Assembly (NCBI RefSeq): GCF_965200585.1
Contig: NZ_OZ241361.1
Length of the DNA: 64,000 bases
Origin: Bacterioplanoides sp965200585
GTDB taxonomy: Bacteria; Pseudomonadota; Gammaproteobacteria; Pseudomonadales; Oceanobacteraceae
Strand: one strand, 5' to 3'
Below, one piece after another: positions 17,439-25,524 of the stretch (position 1 is the stretch's first letter; each line of letters begins with the position of its first letter). The notes beneath the pieces were generated by a model. The model saw nothing but the letters and a program-made list of their open reading frames with translations. It did not search any database and was not told the DNA's origin. The translations under genes were made by a program, and so were the position numbers.

Positions 17439-18821
17439 ATGAATAATGATAAACGGGGGATGCACGGCATCTGGACCAATCGCTGGACTTTTATTCTGGC
17501 GGCAACCGGTTCAGCTGTGGGTTTGGGGAATATCTGGAAGTTTCCATATATCACAGGTGAAAACGGTGGTGGTGCATTCGTTCTGATGTATCTGCTGTGT
17601 ATTCTGGCTGCGGGTATTCCGGTGATGTTGGCAGAAGTACTGATTGGCCGTAAAACACGCCTGAGTCCGATCCACGCACTGCAATCCATGACCTCTGAGT
17701 ACGAAGCACCTAAGTTCTTCCGCATCATTGGTTGGATGGGAGCATTGGCAGGCTTCTTTATTCTGTCGTTTTACAGTGTGATTGCTGGTTGGACACTGGA
17801 ATACATCGGTGAAATGGCGATGGGCACGTTTAACGGGGCCGATGGTGAAAAGGCCGGTGCGGTATTTAATGAATTGCTGGCTAACCCGGTCATGCTGACG
17901 GTTTACCACACCATTTTCATGATCCTGACGGCGTATGTGATTGCCCGTGGTGTGAATAAAGGTCTGGAAAATACCATTCGTGTACTGATGCCGCTGCTGT
18001 TTATTATGCTGATCCTGTTACTGGGTTATGCCATGACAACTGAAGGCTTTACTCAAGCATTGCACTTCCTGTTCGATTTTGATTTCAGCAAATTAACCGG
18101 TGAAAGTATTGTTGTCGCTCTGGGGCATTCCTTCTTTACTTTATCTCTGGGTATGGGCGCCATCATGGCGTACGGCGCTTATATGCCGGAGAAAGAATCG
18201 CTGGGCCGTACGGTATTAACGGTTGGTTTCCTGGATACGCTGGTAGCGCTGGTTGCTGGTGTCATCGTGTTCTCAATTGTATTCACCAATAATCTGGAGC
18301 CGGGTGCCGGTCCGGGTCTGATGTTTGTGACCTTCCCATTGGCCTTGGGTGGCTTACCGGGTGGCGATATTCTGGGTGTGCTGTTCTTTGTATTGGTTGC
18401 GATTGCGGCCTGGAGTTCAGCGATTTCGATTGCTGAACCGGCTGTTGCCTGGGCGGTTGAGCGTGGTCTGGGCCGTGTTCAGGCGACTGCGGTTATTTGT
18501 GGCCTGGCCTGGATTCTGGGTATTGGCACCGTATTGTCGTTTAATGAATGGTCTGAAGTGAAGTTCTTCGGAAAAACCATTTTCGATAACCTGGACTTTG
18601 TATCTTCCAATATCATGCTGCCATTGGGTGGTATTCTGATTGCGATTTTTGTCGGCTGGTTTATGAAAGAAAGCCACACCGCCGCTGAAGTCGATAAGAA
18701 GCGTTCACTGATCTACAACGTTTGGCGCGTGATGGTACGGTTTGTCTCGCCGCTGGCGGTAGGCTATATCTTCCTGAATGGCCTGGGGCTGATTGACTGG
18801 TTACAGAATCTGCTGGGCTGA
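17439..18821 (+). CDS. Sodium-dependent transporter, NSS/SNF family
   Basis: About 460 residues with 11-12 membrane segments. The TM1 signature NRWTFILAATGSAVGLGNIWKFPYITGENGGGAFVLMYLL contains the sodium and substrate site shared with LeuT. Bacterial NSS proteins co-transport sodium with amino acids or related amines; the substrate cannot be set from sequence. The ATG at 17439 is preferred over an upstream in-frame TTG at 17391 that has no ribosome-binding site. Sodium coupling fits a marine habitat. It is monocistronic with a terminator after the gene. Confidence 0.9.
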   Translation: MNNDKRGMHGIWTNRWTFILAATGSAVGLGNIWKFPYITGENGGGAFVLMYLLCILAAGIPVMLAEVLIGRKTRLSPIHALQSMTSEYEAPKFFRIIGWMGALAGFFILSFYSVIAGWTLEYIGEMAMGTFNGADGEKAGAVFNELLANPVMLTVYHTIFMILTAYVIARGVNKGLENTIRVLMPLLFIMLILLLGYAMTTEGFTQALHFLFDFDFSKLTGESIVVALGHSFFTLSLGMGAIMAYGAYMPEKESLGRTVLTVGFLDTLVALVAGVIVFSIVFTNNLEPGAGPGLMFVTFPLALGGLPGGDILGVLFFVLVAIAAWSSAISIAEPAVAWAVERGLGRVQATAVICGLAWILGIGTVLSFNEWSEVKFFGKTIFDNLDFVSSNIMLPLGGILIAIFVGWFMKESHTAAEVDKKRSLIYNVWRVMVRFVSPLAVGYIFLNGLGLIDWLQNLLG

Positions 18822-18850
18822 TAGCTGATTCTGTATCCATGCTGAATCTT

Positions 18851-18886
18851 ACGCCGGAGTGGGTATAATCCTGCTCCGGCGTTTTT
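18851..18886 (+). terminator. Terminator after the NSS transporter gene
   Basis: ACGCCGGAG and CTCCGGCGT form a nine-base GC-rich stem followed by TTTT. The loop contains TATAAT, which could also act as a -10 box for ratA 35 bases downstream. Confidence 0.75.
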
Positions 18887-18920
18887 GTAGCCGCTTGTTA
18901 ATGACGGTATTGAGAGAAGC

Positions 18921-19349
18921 ATGACCACAATTACCCGCAGTGCTCTGGTAATGCACACCGCAGAGCAAATGTTTAACCTGGTGAATGATGTGCGTCGTTA
19001 CCCGGAGTTTCTGGCGGGCTGTGCCAGCACCCGTGTGATTGATGAAGGTGACGACTTTATTGAAGCTGAGCTGACCATTGCCAAAGCCGGTATCAATCAA
19101 AGCTTTTCAACACACAATGCATTGCAGCGACCAACACGTATGGAAATGCGATTACTGGACGGGCCGTTCAGTCGTTTTCATGGTGTCTGGACTTTTGAGG
19201 CATTGTCTGACGAAGCTTGTAAGGTCTCGCTGGAGCTTGAGTTTGAAATGAGCAATAAAGTTAAAGCGATGGCGATGGCGGCGGTGTTTAAGCAGGTTGC
19301 GAATATGATGGTTGACTCGTTTGTGAAACGAGCGGCCGAGGTTTATTGA
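18921..19349 (+). CDS. ratA: RatA family START/Coq10-like protein
   Basis: A 142-residue START/polyketide-cyclase-fold protein (ITRSALVMHTAEQMFNLVNDVRRYPEFLAGC is the family opening). E. coli RatA was described as a toxin that blocks ribosomal subunit joining; homologues elsewhere resemble Coq10 ubiquinone-binding proteins, so the toxin label should be held lightly. ratB follows after 10 bases and smpB-ssrA lies nearby, the usual gammaproteobacterial neighbourhood. No signal peptide. Confidence 0.92.
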   Translation: MTTITRSALVMHTAEQMFNLVNDVRRYPEFLAGCASTRVIDEGDDFIEAELTIAKAGINQSFSTHNALQRPTRMEMRLLDGPFSRFHGVWTFEALSDEACKVSLELEFEMSNKVKAMAMAAVFKQVANMMVDSFVKRAAEVY

Positions 19350-19359
19350 AAAGGCCAGA

Positions 19360-19659
19360 ATGATGGATGACGTAACAATGATTGAGGTGGAGGTTGCGTA
19401 TGCCTTGCCTGAAAAGCAAAAGATTCTGACGGTGAATGTCGAAGAGGGTTCAACCATTCTGCAAGCGGTTGAGCAATCGCCGATTCTGGAAGAATTTCCG
19501 GAGCTGAATCTGGCCGAAGCTAAGTTCGGCATTTTTGGTAAAGCGTCAAGAGCGCCGCAAACCGATACGGTACGCGATGGTGACCGGGTCGAGATCTACC
19601 GCCCTCTGATTATTGATCCGAAGCAGGCCCGGGCGAACCGGGCGGCTAAGAAGCAATAA
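19360..19659 (+). CDS. ratB: RnfH family ubiquitin-like protein (RatB)
   Basis: A 99-residue beta-grasp protein of the RnfH family: IEVEVAYALPEKQKILTVNVEEGSTILQAVEQSPI opens the fold and YRPLIIDPKQARANRAAK is the conserved C-terminal tail. It is in an operon with ratA. Function is unproven; rnfH is named for its place beside rnf genes in other bacteria, but no rnf genes are seen here. Confidence 0.9.
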   Translation: MMDDVTMIEVEVAYALPEKQKILTVNVEEGSTILQAVEQSPILEEFPELNLAEAKFGIFGKASRAPQTDTVRDGDRVEIYRPLIIDPKQARANRAAKKQ

Positions 19660-19678
19660 TCCAGTACCTGTCGCTCTG

Positions 19679-20083
19679 TCAGGAGGCCAGCAGGCCTTCT
19701 GCTTTAACCGGTTTTTGCTGTTCTTCTTCGGCTGGTAACTGCTGTTTCTTTTCTTTTAACGGATCAACCGGAAGCTGGCCTTCGTAGTGGCTGTACACAC
19801 CCTGATCATCAAAATACACGCGGATGTGATAGCGCTTGATTACTTTGTCGTCTTGTTCCAGAGAATACAGATAGTCCCAGCGCTGTTGCTGGTACGGAGT
19901 CTTCACCACGGGTGTGCCCATCACATATTCTACCTGACGCTGAGTCATGCCGGCTTCCAGCTGAGCTAACATGTCTTCTGTCACAATGTTGCCCTGTTGT
20001 ACGTTCAGTTTATAAACACCGGGAAACGTACAGCCGGCAAGGGTTGCAAAACCGAGTAAAACAGTCAGAATTGACGCTCGCAT
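19679..20083 (-). CDS. bamE: Outer-membrane assembly lipoprotein BamE
   Basis: A lipoprotein of about 134 residues. The signal peptide ends in a lipobox (TLAGC), after which the SmpA/OmlA domain follows: VQQGNIVTEDMLAQLEAGMTQRQVEYVMGTPVV. BamE is a non-essential part of the BAM complex that inserts beta-barrel proteins into the outer membrane. I chose the ATG at 20081-20083 (MRASILTVLL); upstream in-frame starts at 20095 and 20104 would lengthen the leader. It is divergent from fur across a 134-base gap, the bamE/omlA-fur order seen in pseudomonads. Confidence 0.93.
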   Translation of the reverse strand: MRASILTVLLGFATLAGCTFPGVYKLNVQQGNIVTEDMLAQLEAGMTQRQVEYVMGTPVVKTPYQQQRWDYLYSLEQDDKVIKRYHIRVYFDDQGVYSHYEGQLPVDPLKEKKQQLPAEEEQQKPVKAEGLLAS

Positions 20084-20217
20084 AAATACACTCATTATTG
20101 GCAAATCGTTTGTCGCCGCAGTAAGCTGGTAAGCAAACGCTTATCAGTTGCGAAGGGCGACTCATACCAGCGATAATACCTGATAATTCAACTTGCTGTG
20201 AAATATTCGAGGAAAGC

Positions 20218-20622
20218 ATGTCCGATCAAAATGTGGAGCTGCGTAAAGCGGGACTAAAAGTCACCCTGCCACGGGTAAAAATCCTGAGCATTCTGGAAGG
20301 TAACCCAGAAGCCCACATGAGCGCGGAAGATGTTTACCGTTCTCTGATTGATGCCGGAGAAGACGTGGGTCTGGCAACGGTTTACCGGGTGTTAACCCAG
20401 TTTGAGAGCGCTGGCCTGGTTGAACGTCATAACTTTGATGGCGGTCACTCCGTATTCGAACTGGCCCGTGGCGAACATCACGACCATATGGTGAATGTTG
20501 ACGACGGTACCGTGATCGAATTCTCCAATGAACAGATTGAACGCCTGCAGCACGAAATTGCCGAGCAGCACGGTTTTGAACTGGTCGATCACAGCCTGGT
20601 ATTGTACGTTCGCAAAAAATAA
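20218..20622 (+). CDS. fur: Ferric uptake regulator Fur, cysteine-free
   Basis: A 134-residue metalloregulator that represses iron-uptake genes when Fe2+ is bound. The winged helix includes DVGLATVYRVLTQFESAGLV and the regulatory metal site includes HHDH (87-90), with further ligands downstream. The structural-zinc CxxC of E. coli Fur (C93, C96) reads N93 and D96 here, and the protein contains no cysteine at all. Pseudomonas Fur proteins also lack the full CxxC. GAGGAAAGC precedes the ATG. A hairpin terminator follows. Confidence 0.95.
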   Translation: MSDQNVELRKAGLKVTLPRVKILSILEGNPEAHMSAEDVYRSLIDAGEDVGLATVYRVLTQFESAGLVERHNFDGGHSVFELARGEHHDHMVNVDDGTVIEFSNEQIERLQHEIAEQHGFELVDHSLVLYVRKK

Positions 20623-20651
20623 TGGCATTGCCATTATCCTGAACACTTTGA

Positions 20652-20698
20652 TGGCCTCTGGTATTACGATGTGAATCGTTAATATCAGAGGCCATTTT
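20652..20698 (+). terminator. Terminator after fur
   Basis: TGGCCTCTG and CAGAGGCCA form a stem extended by partly paired AT-rich sequence, followed by TTTTCATT. Confidence 0.7.
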
Positions 20699-20718
20699 CA
20701 TTCTAAAAGAGAGTATTT

Positions 20719-21048
20719 ATGACAACCCAGAAAACAGATCACCTTCATGGCATCACGCTTGAAAAATTGTTAACTGAGTTGGTTGAGCAATACGGCTGGA
20801 GAACGTTATCGGGTTGGGTTCGTATTAATTGTTTTAAGTCGAATCCGAGTATTAAATCCAGTCTGAAGTTTTTACGTCGTACTCCCTGGGCTCGGGCTCA
20901 GGTAGAAGCGGTATTTATTGCTTATAAAGACGGCAAAACCAATACTCAGATTGCCGATATTGTGAAAAAAATGGCTGGCTTTTCAGCTAAGAAAACATCG
21001 AACTCCTCTCCCTCTGCTACAGGAAAAGTGAATCCCTGGGAAAAATAA
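20719..21048 (+). CDS. VF530 family (DUF2132) small basic protein
   Basis: A 109-residue protein. Residues ~8-80 show the VF530/DUF2132 pattern: LHGITLEKLLTELVEQYGWRTLSGWVRINCFKSNPSIKSSLKFLRRTPWARAQVEAVF. A structure of the Vibrio fischeri homologue exists, and the family is annotated as DNA-binding, but its biological role is not known. The C-terminal tail (SSPSATGKVNPW) is short and disordered. Single gene with GAGAG upstream of the ATG. Confidence 0.85.
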   Translation: MTTQKTDHLHGITLEKLLTELVEQYGWRTLSGWVRINCFKSNPSIKSSLKFLRRTPWARAQVEAVFIAYKDGKTNTQIADIVKKMAGFSAKKTSNSSPSATGKVNPWEK

Positions 21049-21287
21049 TCTCAAACTAAATCTGTATTTATTGCTGAGATTTTCTGCGGTTTTTGCATTG
21101 CTTTTTACACGCTTTTACAACGCTTACGTAATAGTCGTAAATAATTGAAAAATGACTTCTTCAGAGTTTGGTGAATGAAAAAAAATACGGTTTTATAGCG
21201 CCGTTATTTTTTAGTCACGACTGAGCAGTTTGATAGGCATGCTCAGTATTTCAGTGGTAATTCACTGAAATAACCAAGGAGGTTATT

Positions 21288-22475
21288 ATGAAAAAATCAT
21301 TTCTGGCGACGGCGATTGCCGCATCTTTAATTACCCCGGTTGCAGCAGCGAATGACAATGCCGGTTGGGTGGGTATTTTTGGTGAATACTACAACCCGGA
21401 TAACAACAAGCCGGAGCCCACTGGTTATCTGGAAGATGGTAATGGCGTCGGCGTTGAAGCCGGATGGCATATATCAGAAGACTGGGCGGTACGTGCTGAG
21501 CTGGCGAAAAACTACTTAGGCCGCAAGAAAAGTGATGTTCGTGGTTTAGACGTTGAAGATGAAGGCATTCGTGTGGGTGCCGACGTTCTGTATTTTCTTA
21601 CCGATGACCAATGGTATGTTTTCTCGGGTCTGAAGCATCAGGAGATTGAAGGACAGCGTACTCTGTTAGATGTTGGCGTAGGTAAGCACTGGGAGCTGTC
21701 TGAGCGTTGGCAGGGTATTACCGAAGTCGCCGCTTATCAGGATCTTGATGAAAGCCTGTTGGACTTTGGCCTGAAGCTGGGTATTGCCTATAAATTTGGT
21801 TTTTCAAACAGTGATGCCACAAAAGCGGCTACTGCGGCAGCCGCTGGTGGTGCCGCTGCGGCTGCAACCAGCCGTGATGAGCTGAATGACGCGGCATCCG
21901 AAGAATATGCATCAGCCGCTAATGACGTTGCAGCGGCCAGTGAAGCGGCTGCCGCCGATGCCTCTGCTGCAGGTGCTGCGGCGCTGGCAGGTGCGGCGGT
22001 GTTAATCGATTCTGACAACGATGGTATCGCTGATGACATGGATAAGTGTGCCGATACCCCTGCGACCGATAAAGTCAGTGAAGATGGCTGTAGTGTGTTA
22101 ACAGAGCAGCAAGTATCCATGGCTCTGAATGTTAACTTCGCTAATAACAGCGCCCAGGTTGCCAACCCGAATGATGCCCAGTTTGCAGAATTTGCGGCCT
22201 TTATGAAGCGTTTTGGCAAAGCCAATGCTGAAGTTGAAGGTCATTCTTCTGCTGGTGGTGCCGCTTCCTATAACCAGAAGTTGTCTCAGCAGCGTGCCGA
22301 AGCCGTACGTACCTTGCTGATTGAACAATATGGTGTGGATGCTTCACGCCTGACGGCGAAAGGCTATGGCGAAAGTCGTTTGCTGGATACTTCTGGTACA
22401 GCCGCAGCGGCTAAGCGTAACCGTCGTATTGAGGTAAAAGTATCGGCGACTCAGGTATCCGCTGAGCAACGCTAA
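21288..22475 (+). CDS. OmpA family outer-membrane protein
   Basis: A 395-residue protein preceded by a strong AAGGAGG site. A signal peptide (1 to about 21, ending AAA) is followed by an OmpA-like beta-barrel (~25-170) and a low-complexity alanine-rich linker (~178-242). A calcium-binding type-3 thrombospondin repeat (DSDNDGIADDMDKC) and an OmpA C-terminal peptidoglycan-binding domain (~275-390, with YNQKLSQQRAEAVRTLLIEQYGV) complete it. The usual GHTD reads GHSS. It probably tethers the outer membrane to the cell wall, with the long linker acting as a spacer. Confidence 0.9.
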   Translation: MKKSFLATAIAASLITPVAAANDNAGWVGIFGEYYNPDNNKPEPTGYLEDGNGVGVEAGWHISEDWAVRAELAKNYLGRKKSDVRGLDVEDEGIRVGADVLYFLTDDQWYVFSGLKHQEIEGQRTLLDVGVGKHWELSERWQGITEVAAYQDLDESLLDFGLKLGIAYKFGFSNSDATKAATAAAAGGAAAAATSRDELNDAASEEYASAANDVAAASEAAAADASAAGAAALAGAAVLIDSDNDGIADDMDKCADTPATDKVSEDGCSVLTEQQVSMALNVNFANNSAQVANPNDAQFAEFAAFMKRFGKANAEVEGHSSAGGAASYNQKLSQQRAEAVRTLLIEQYGVDASRLTAKGYGESRLLDTSGTAAAAKRNRRIEVKVSATQVSAEQR

Positions 22476-22665
22476 TACTGAATGCGGTGTTAATCACTGA
22501 AATTGGTGTTAACAGCTTTAAATCAGTCAGGAGTCCAGTACTCCTGATTGATTTGTTATCTTTGTGACGCAACAGTGCGTTGCTTTTCTTCTTCTTTATT
22601 CCCTTCTATTGTTACCTCCATCAACTGCGGCGTACATTGCTTGCAGTCCACACTGGAGAATTACC

Positions 22666-23667
22666 ATGATTAAAGCCTACGCAGCGACCGAAGCCGGTGG
22701 CGAGCTGAAACCGTTTGAATACGATCCGGGCCCATTGGCCGATCACGATGTTGAAATTGATGTTGAATATTGCGGCATCTGCCACAGTGATCTGAGTATG
22801 CTGAATAACGAATGGGGCATTACTCAGTATCCGTTTGTTCCGGGCCATGAGGTGGCGGGTAAAATTTCCGCCGTTGGTAAGCACGTCAGTAAGTTCAAGG
22901 TTGGCGATCGTGTGGGTTTGGGTTGGCATGCGGGCTACTGCAACGACTGCCAAACCTGTACCGAAGGTGATCACAATCTGTGCTCCTCTGCTCGGGGCAC
23001 CATTATTGGTCGCCATGGTGGTTTTGCCGATAAAGTTCGTGCACAAGCTACCAGTGTGGTGGCCTTGCCGGAGGGGTTAGATAGTGAAAAAGCCGGGCCA
23101 CTGTTTTGTGGTGGTATCACGGTTTACAACCCGATGGTGCAGTTTGATGTGAAACCAACTGCCCGTGTGGGGGTGGTGGGCATTGGTGGTTTGGGTCATA
23201 TGGCGTTGCAGTTTCTGAATGCCTGGGGTTGTGAGGTTACTGCCTTCACCTCATCGGAAGCTAAGCGTCAGGAAGCTCTGGAGCTGGGCGCGCATCACAC
23301 GCTCGATTCGCGTGACAGTGAAGCACTCAAAGCAGCAGCGGGCAGTTTTGATCTGATTTTATCTACCGTGAATGTGTCACTGGACTGGAATGGTTATATC
23401 AACACTCTGAAGCCACGCGGCCGTTTGCATCTGGTAGGTGCGGTTCTGGAGCCGGTTGCCGTAAGTGTGTTTGCCCTGATGGGTGGGCAACGCAGCATTT
23501 CCTCGTCACCGGTTGGCAGCCCGGCGGTGATTGCACAAATGCTGGACTTTGCTGAGCGCCATGATATCGCCCCAAAAGTAGAGGTGTTTGATATGGCCGA
23601 TGTGAATAAAGCCATCGAACATCTGGAAAACGGTAGCCCACGTTATCGGGTGGTATTGAAGAAGTAA
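22666..23667 (+). CDS. Zinc-dependent NAD(P) alcohol dehydrogenase (YahK-like)
   Basis: A 333-residue medium-chain dehydrogenase/reductase. The catalytic zinc site begins YCGICHSDLS and continues PGHEVAGKI. The structural zinc lobe reads GYCNDCQTCTEGDHNLC, and the cofactor fold has GVVGIGGLGHMALQF. It resembles the cinnamyl-alcohol/aldehyde reductase branch (YahK, AdhA), which reduces a wide range of aldehydes with NADPH. The ATG at 22666 is preceded by TGGAG; a longer open frame from 22564 is hydrophobic and unsupported. Single gene. Confidence 0.9.
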   Translation: MIKAYAATEAGGELKPFEYDPGPLADHDVEIDVEYCGICHSDLSMLNNEWGITQYPFVPGHEVAGKISAVGKHVSKFKVGDRVGLGWHAGYCNDCQTCTEGDHNLCSSARGTIIGRHGGFADKVRAQATSVVALPEGLDSEKAGPLFCGGITVYNPMVQFDVKPTARVGVVGIGGLGHMALQFLNAWGCEVTAFTSSEAKRQEALELGAHHTLDSRDSEALKAAAGSFDLILSTVNVSLDWNGYINTLKPRGRLHLVGAVLEPVAVSVFALMGGQRSISSSPVGSPAVIAQMLDFAERHDIAPKVEVFDMADVNKAIEHLENGSPRYRVVLKK

Positions 23668-23872
23668 TCGAAACCCCAGGTGTAGCCGGGCTAAACAGCG
23701 CGGCTGCACCGAAAATGTACACGAAAAAACACGCAAAGAAATTTACCCCGAATACCTCTTCTGGTATCCTGCCCTCCCATCTTGAGTGAAGCTTTGGCAA
23801 CTCTGACCTGTGATGTTGAGGTCTGGCAAAGTCTTCCGAAATATATTCATCTTCTCGTTCTGCGGACCTTCT

Positions 23873-25498
23873 ATGACACGTTTTATCTTTGTCACGGGTG
23901 GTGTTGTTTCTTCTTTGGGGAAAGGCATCGCTTCTGCTTCTTTGGCTGCTATTTTGGAGGCGCGTGGCCTCAAGGTAACCATGCTCAAGCTGGACCCATA
24001 TATTAATGTGGACCCGGGCACCATGAGCCCGTTCCAGCACGGTGAAGTGTTCGTAACCGAAGATGGTGCCGAGACCGATCTGGATCTTGGTCACTACGAG
24101 CGTTTTATCCGTACCAAGATGTCACGCCGTAACAACTTCACTACTGGTCGTATTTACACCGACGTGTTAGCCAAAGAACGTCGTGGTGATTACCTCGGTG
24201 GCACGGTTCAGGTGATTCCGCACATCACGGACGAGATCAAACGTCGTGTATTAGAAGGAGCTGAAGGTGCCGATGTAGCGCTGGTGGAAATTGGCGGTAC
24301 CGTCGGTGATATCGAATCCCAGCCATTCCTGGAAGCGGTTCGTCAGATGAAAGTGGAGCTGGGTTCCAAGCGTGCGCTGTCGATGCACCTGACGCTGGTG
24401 CCTTATATCGCCACGGCTGGCGAAACCAAAACCAAGCCAACTCAGCACTCCGTTAAAGAGATGCGCACCATTGGCCTGCAGCCAGATATCCTGATCTGTC
24501 GCAGCGATCACACCATTGATGCTTCTTCCCTGCGTAAAATTGCACTGTTCACCAACGTCGAAGAGCGTGCCGTGATTCCGCTGGAAGATGCCGACACCAT
24601 TTATAAAATTCCGGCGATGCTGAATAAAGCGGGTCTGGATGAATACATCGTTGAGAAGTTTGATTTAACCTGCAACGAAGCGGATCTGTCCGAATGGGCC
24701 GACGTCGCCGATGCCAAGCTGAACCCTGAGCGCGAAATTAATATCGCCATGGTGGGTAAGTATATGGAGTTGCTGGACGCTTATAAGTCGCTGATTGAAG
24801 CGATTGATCATGCCGGTATTCACCATAAAGTGAAGGTCAAAATTGATTACATCGATGCTGAAGATGTGGAGCGTAAAGGCACTGACATCTTAAAGGGCAA
24901 AGATGCGATTCTGGTGCCGGGTGGCTTTGGTCATCGTGGTGTAGAAGGCAAAATCAAAACGGTTCAGTACGCCCGTGAGAACAAGGTACCATTCCTGGGT
25001 ATCTGTCTGGGGATGCAGAGTGCCGTTATTGAGTTCGCCCGTAATGTGGTGGGTTGGGAAGATGCGCATTCTTCTGAATTCAGTAACGACACCACGCATC
25101 CGGTGGTTGGTCTGATCACTGAATGGACCGATGCGTCTGGCAACACAGAAACCCGTACTGAGAATTCAGATCTGGGTGGCACCATGCGTTTAGGTGGTCA
25201 GGAATGTCGTCTGACCGAAGGTTCTAACACCGCGCTGGCCTATGGCTCTGATGTGATTGTTGAGCGTCACCGTCACCGTTATGAAGTTAATGCCACCATG
25301 ATTGCTGAACTGGAAAAAGCGGGTTTACGCATTGCTGGCCGCTCCATTGATGGCGATTTAGTTGAAGTGGTTGAAGTTGAAGATCACCCTTGGTTTGTGG
25401 GCTGTCAGTTCCACCCAGAGTTTACGTCCACACCACGTGATGGACATGGATTGTTTAAAGCATTTATCAACGCAGCCATTGATCAGGCTGACAAATAA
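23873..25498 (+). CDS. pyrG: CTP synthase
   Basis: A 541-residue enzyme that aminates UTP to CTP with ATP and glutamine. The N-terminal synthetase domain starts MTRFIFVTGGVVSSLGKGI and includes KLDPYINVDPGTMSPFQHGEVFVTEDGAETDLDLGHYERF. The C-terminal class-I glutamine amidotransferase domain has the nucleophile in GICLGMQ and a terminal HPE. Length and motifs match the family. In many Gammaproteobacteria kdsA lies between pyrG and eno; here eno follows directly after 26 bases, so the two are probably co-transcribed. Confidence 0.97.
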   Translation: MTRFIFVTGGVVSSLGKGIASASLAAILEARGLKVTMLKLDPYINVDPGTMSPFQHGEVFVTEDGAETDLDLGHYERFIRTKMSRRNNFTTGRIYTDVLAKERRGDYLGGTVQVIPHITDEIKRRVLEGAEGADVALVEIGGTVGDIESQPFLEAVRQMKVELGSKRALSMHLTLVPYIATAGETKTKPTQHSVKEMRTIGLQPDILICRSDHTIDASSLRKIALFTNVEERAVIPLEDADTIYKIPAMLNKAGLDEYIVEKFDLTCNEADLSEWADVADAKLNPEREINIAMVGKYMELLDAYKSLIEAIDHAGIHHKVKVKIDYIDAEDVERKGTDILKGKDAILVPGGFGHRGVEGKIKTVQYARENKVPFLGICLGMQSAVIEFARNVVGWEDAHSSEFSNDTTHPVVGLITEWTDASGNTETRTENSDLGGTMRLGGQECRLTEGSNTALAYGSDVIVERHRHRYEVNATMIAELEKAGLRIAGRSIDGDLVEVVEVEDHPWFVGCQFHPEFTSTPRDGHGLFKAFINAAIDQADK

Positions 25499-25524
25499 GA
25501 TTTTTTTAAGGAGATAGAAGCAGC

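Noticed and set aside
18921..19659. ratA-ratB as a true toxin-antitoxin pair
   Set aside because: Both are conserved housekeeping-type genes (START/Coq10-like and RnfH) in the standard smpB neighbourhood; a toxin role is not supported by the sequence.
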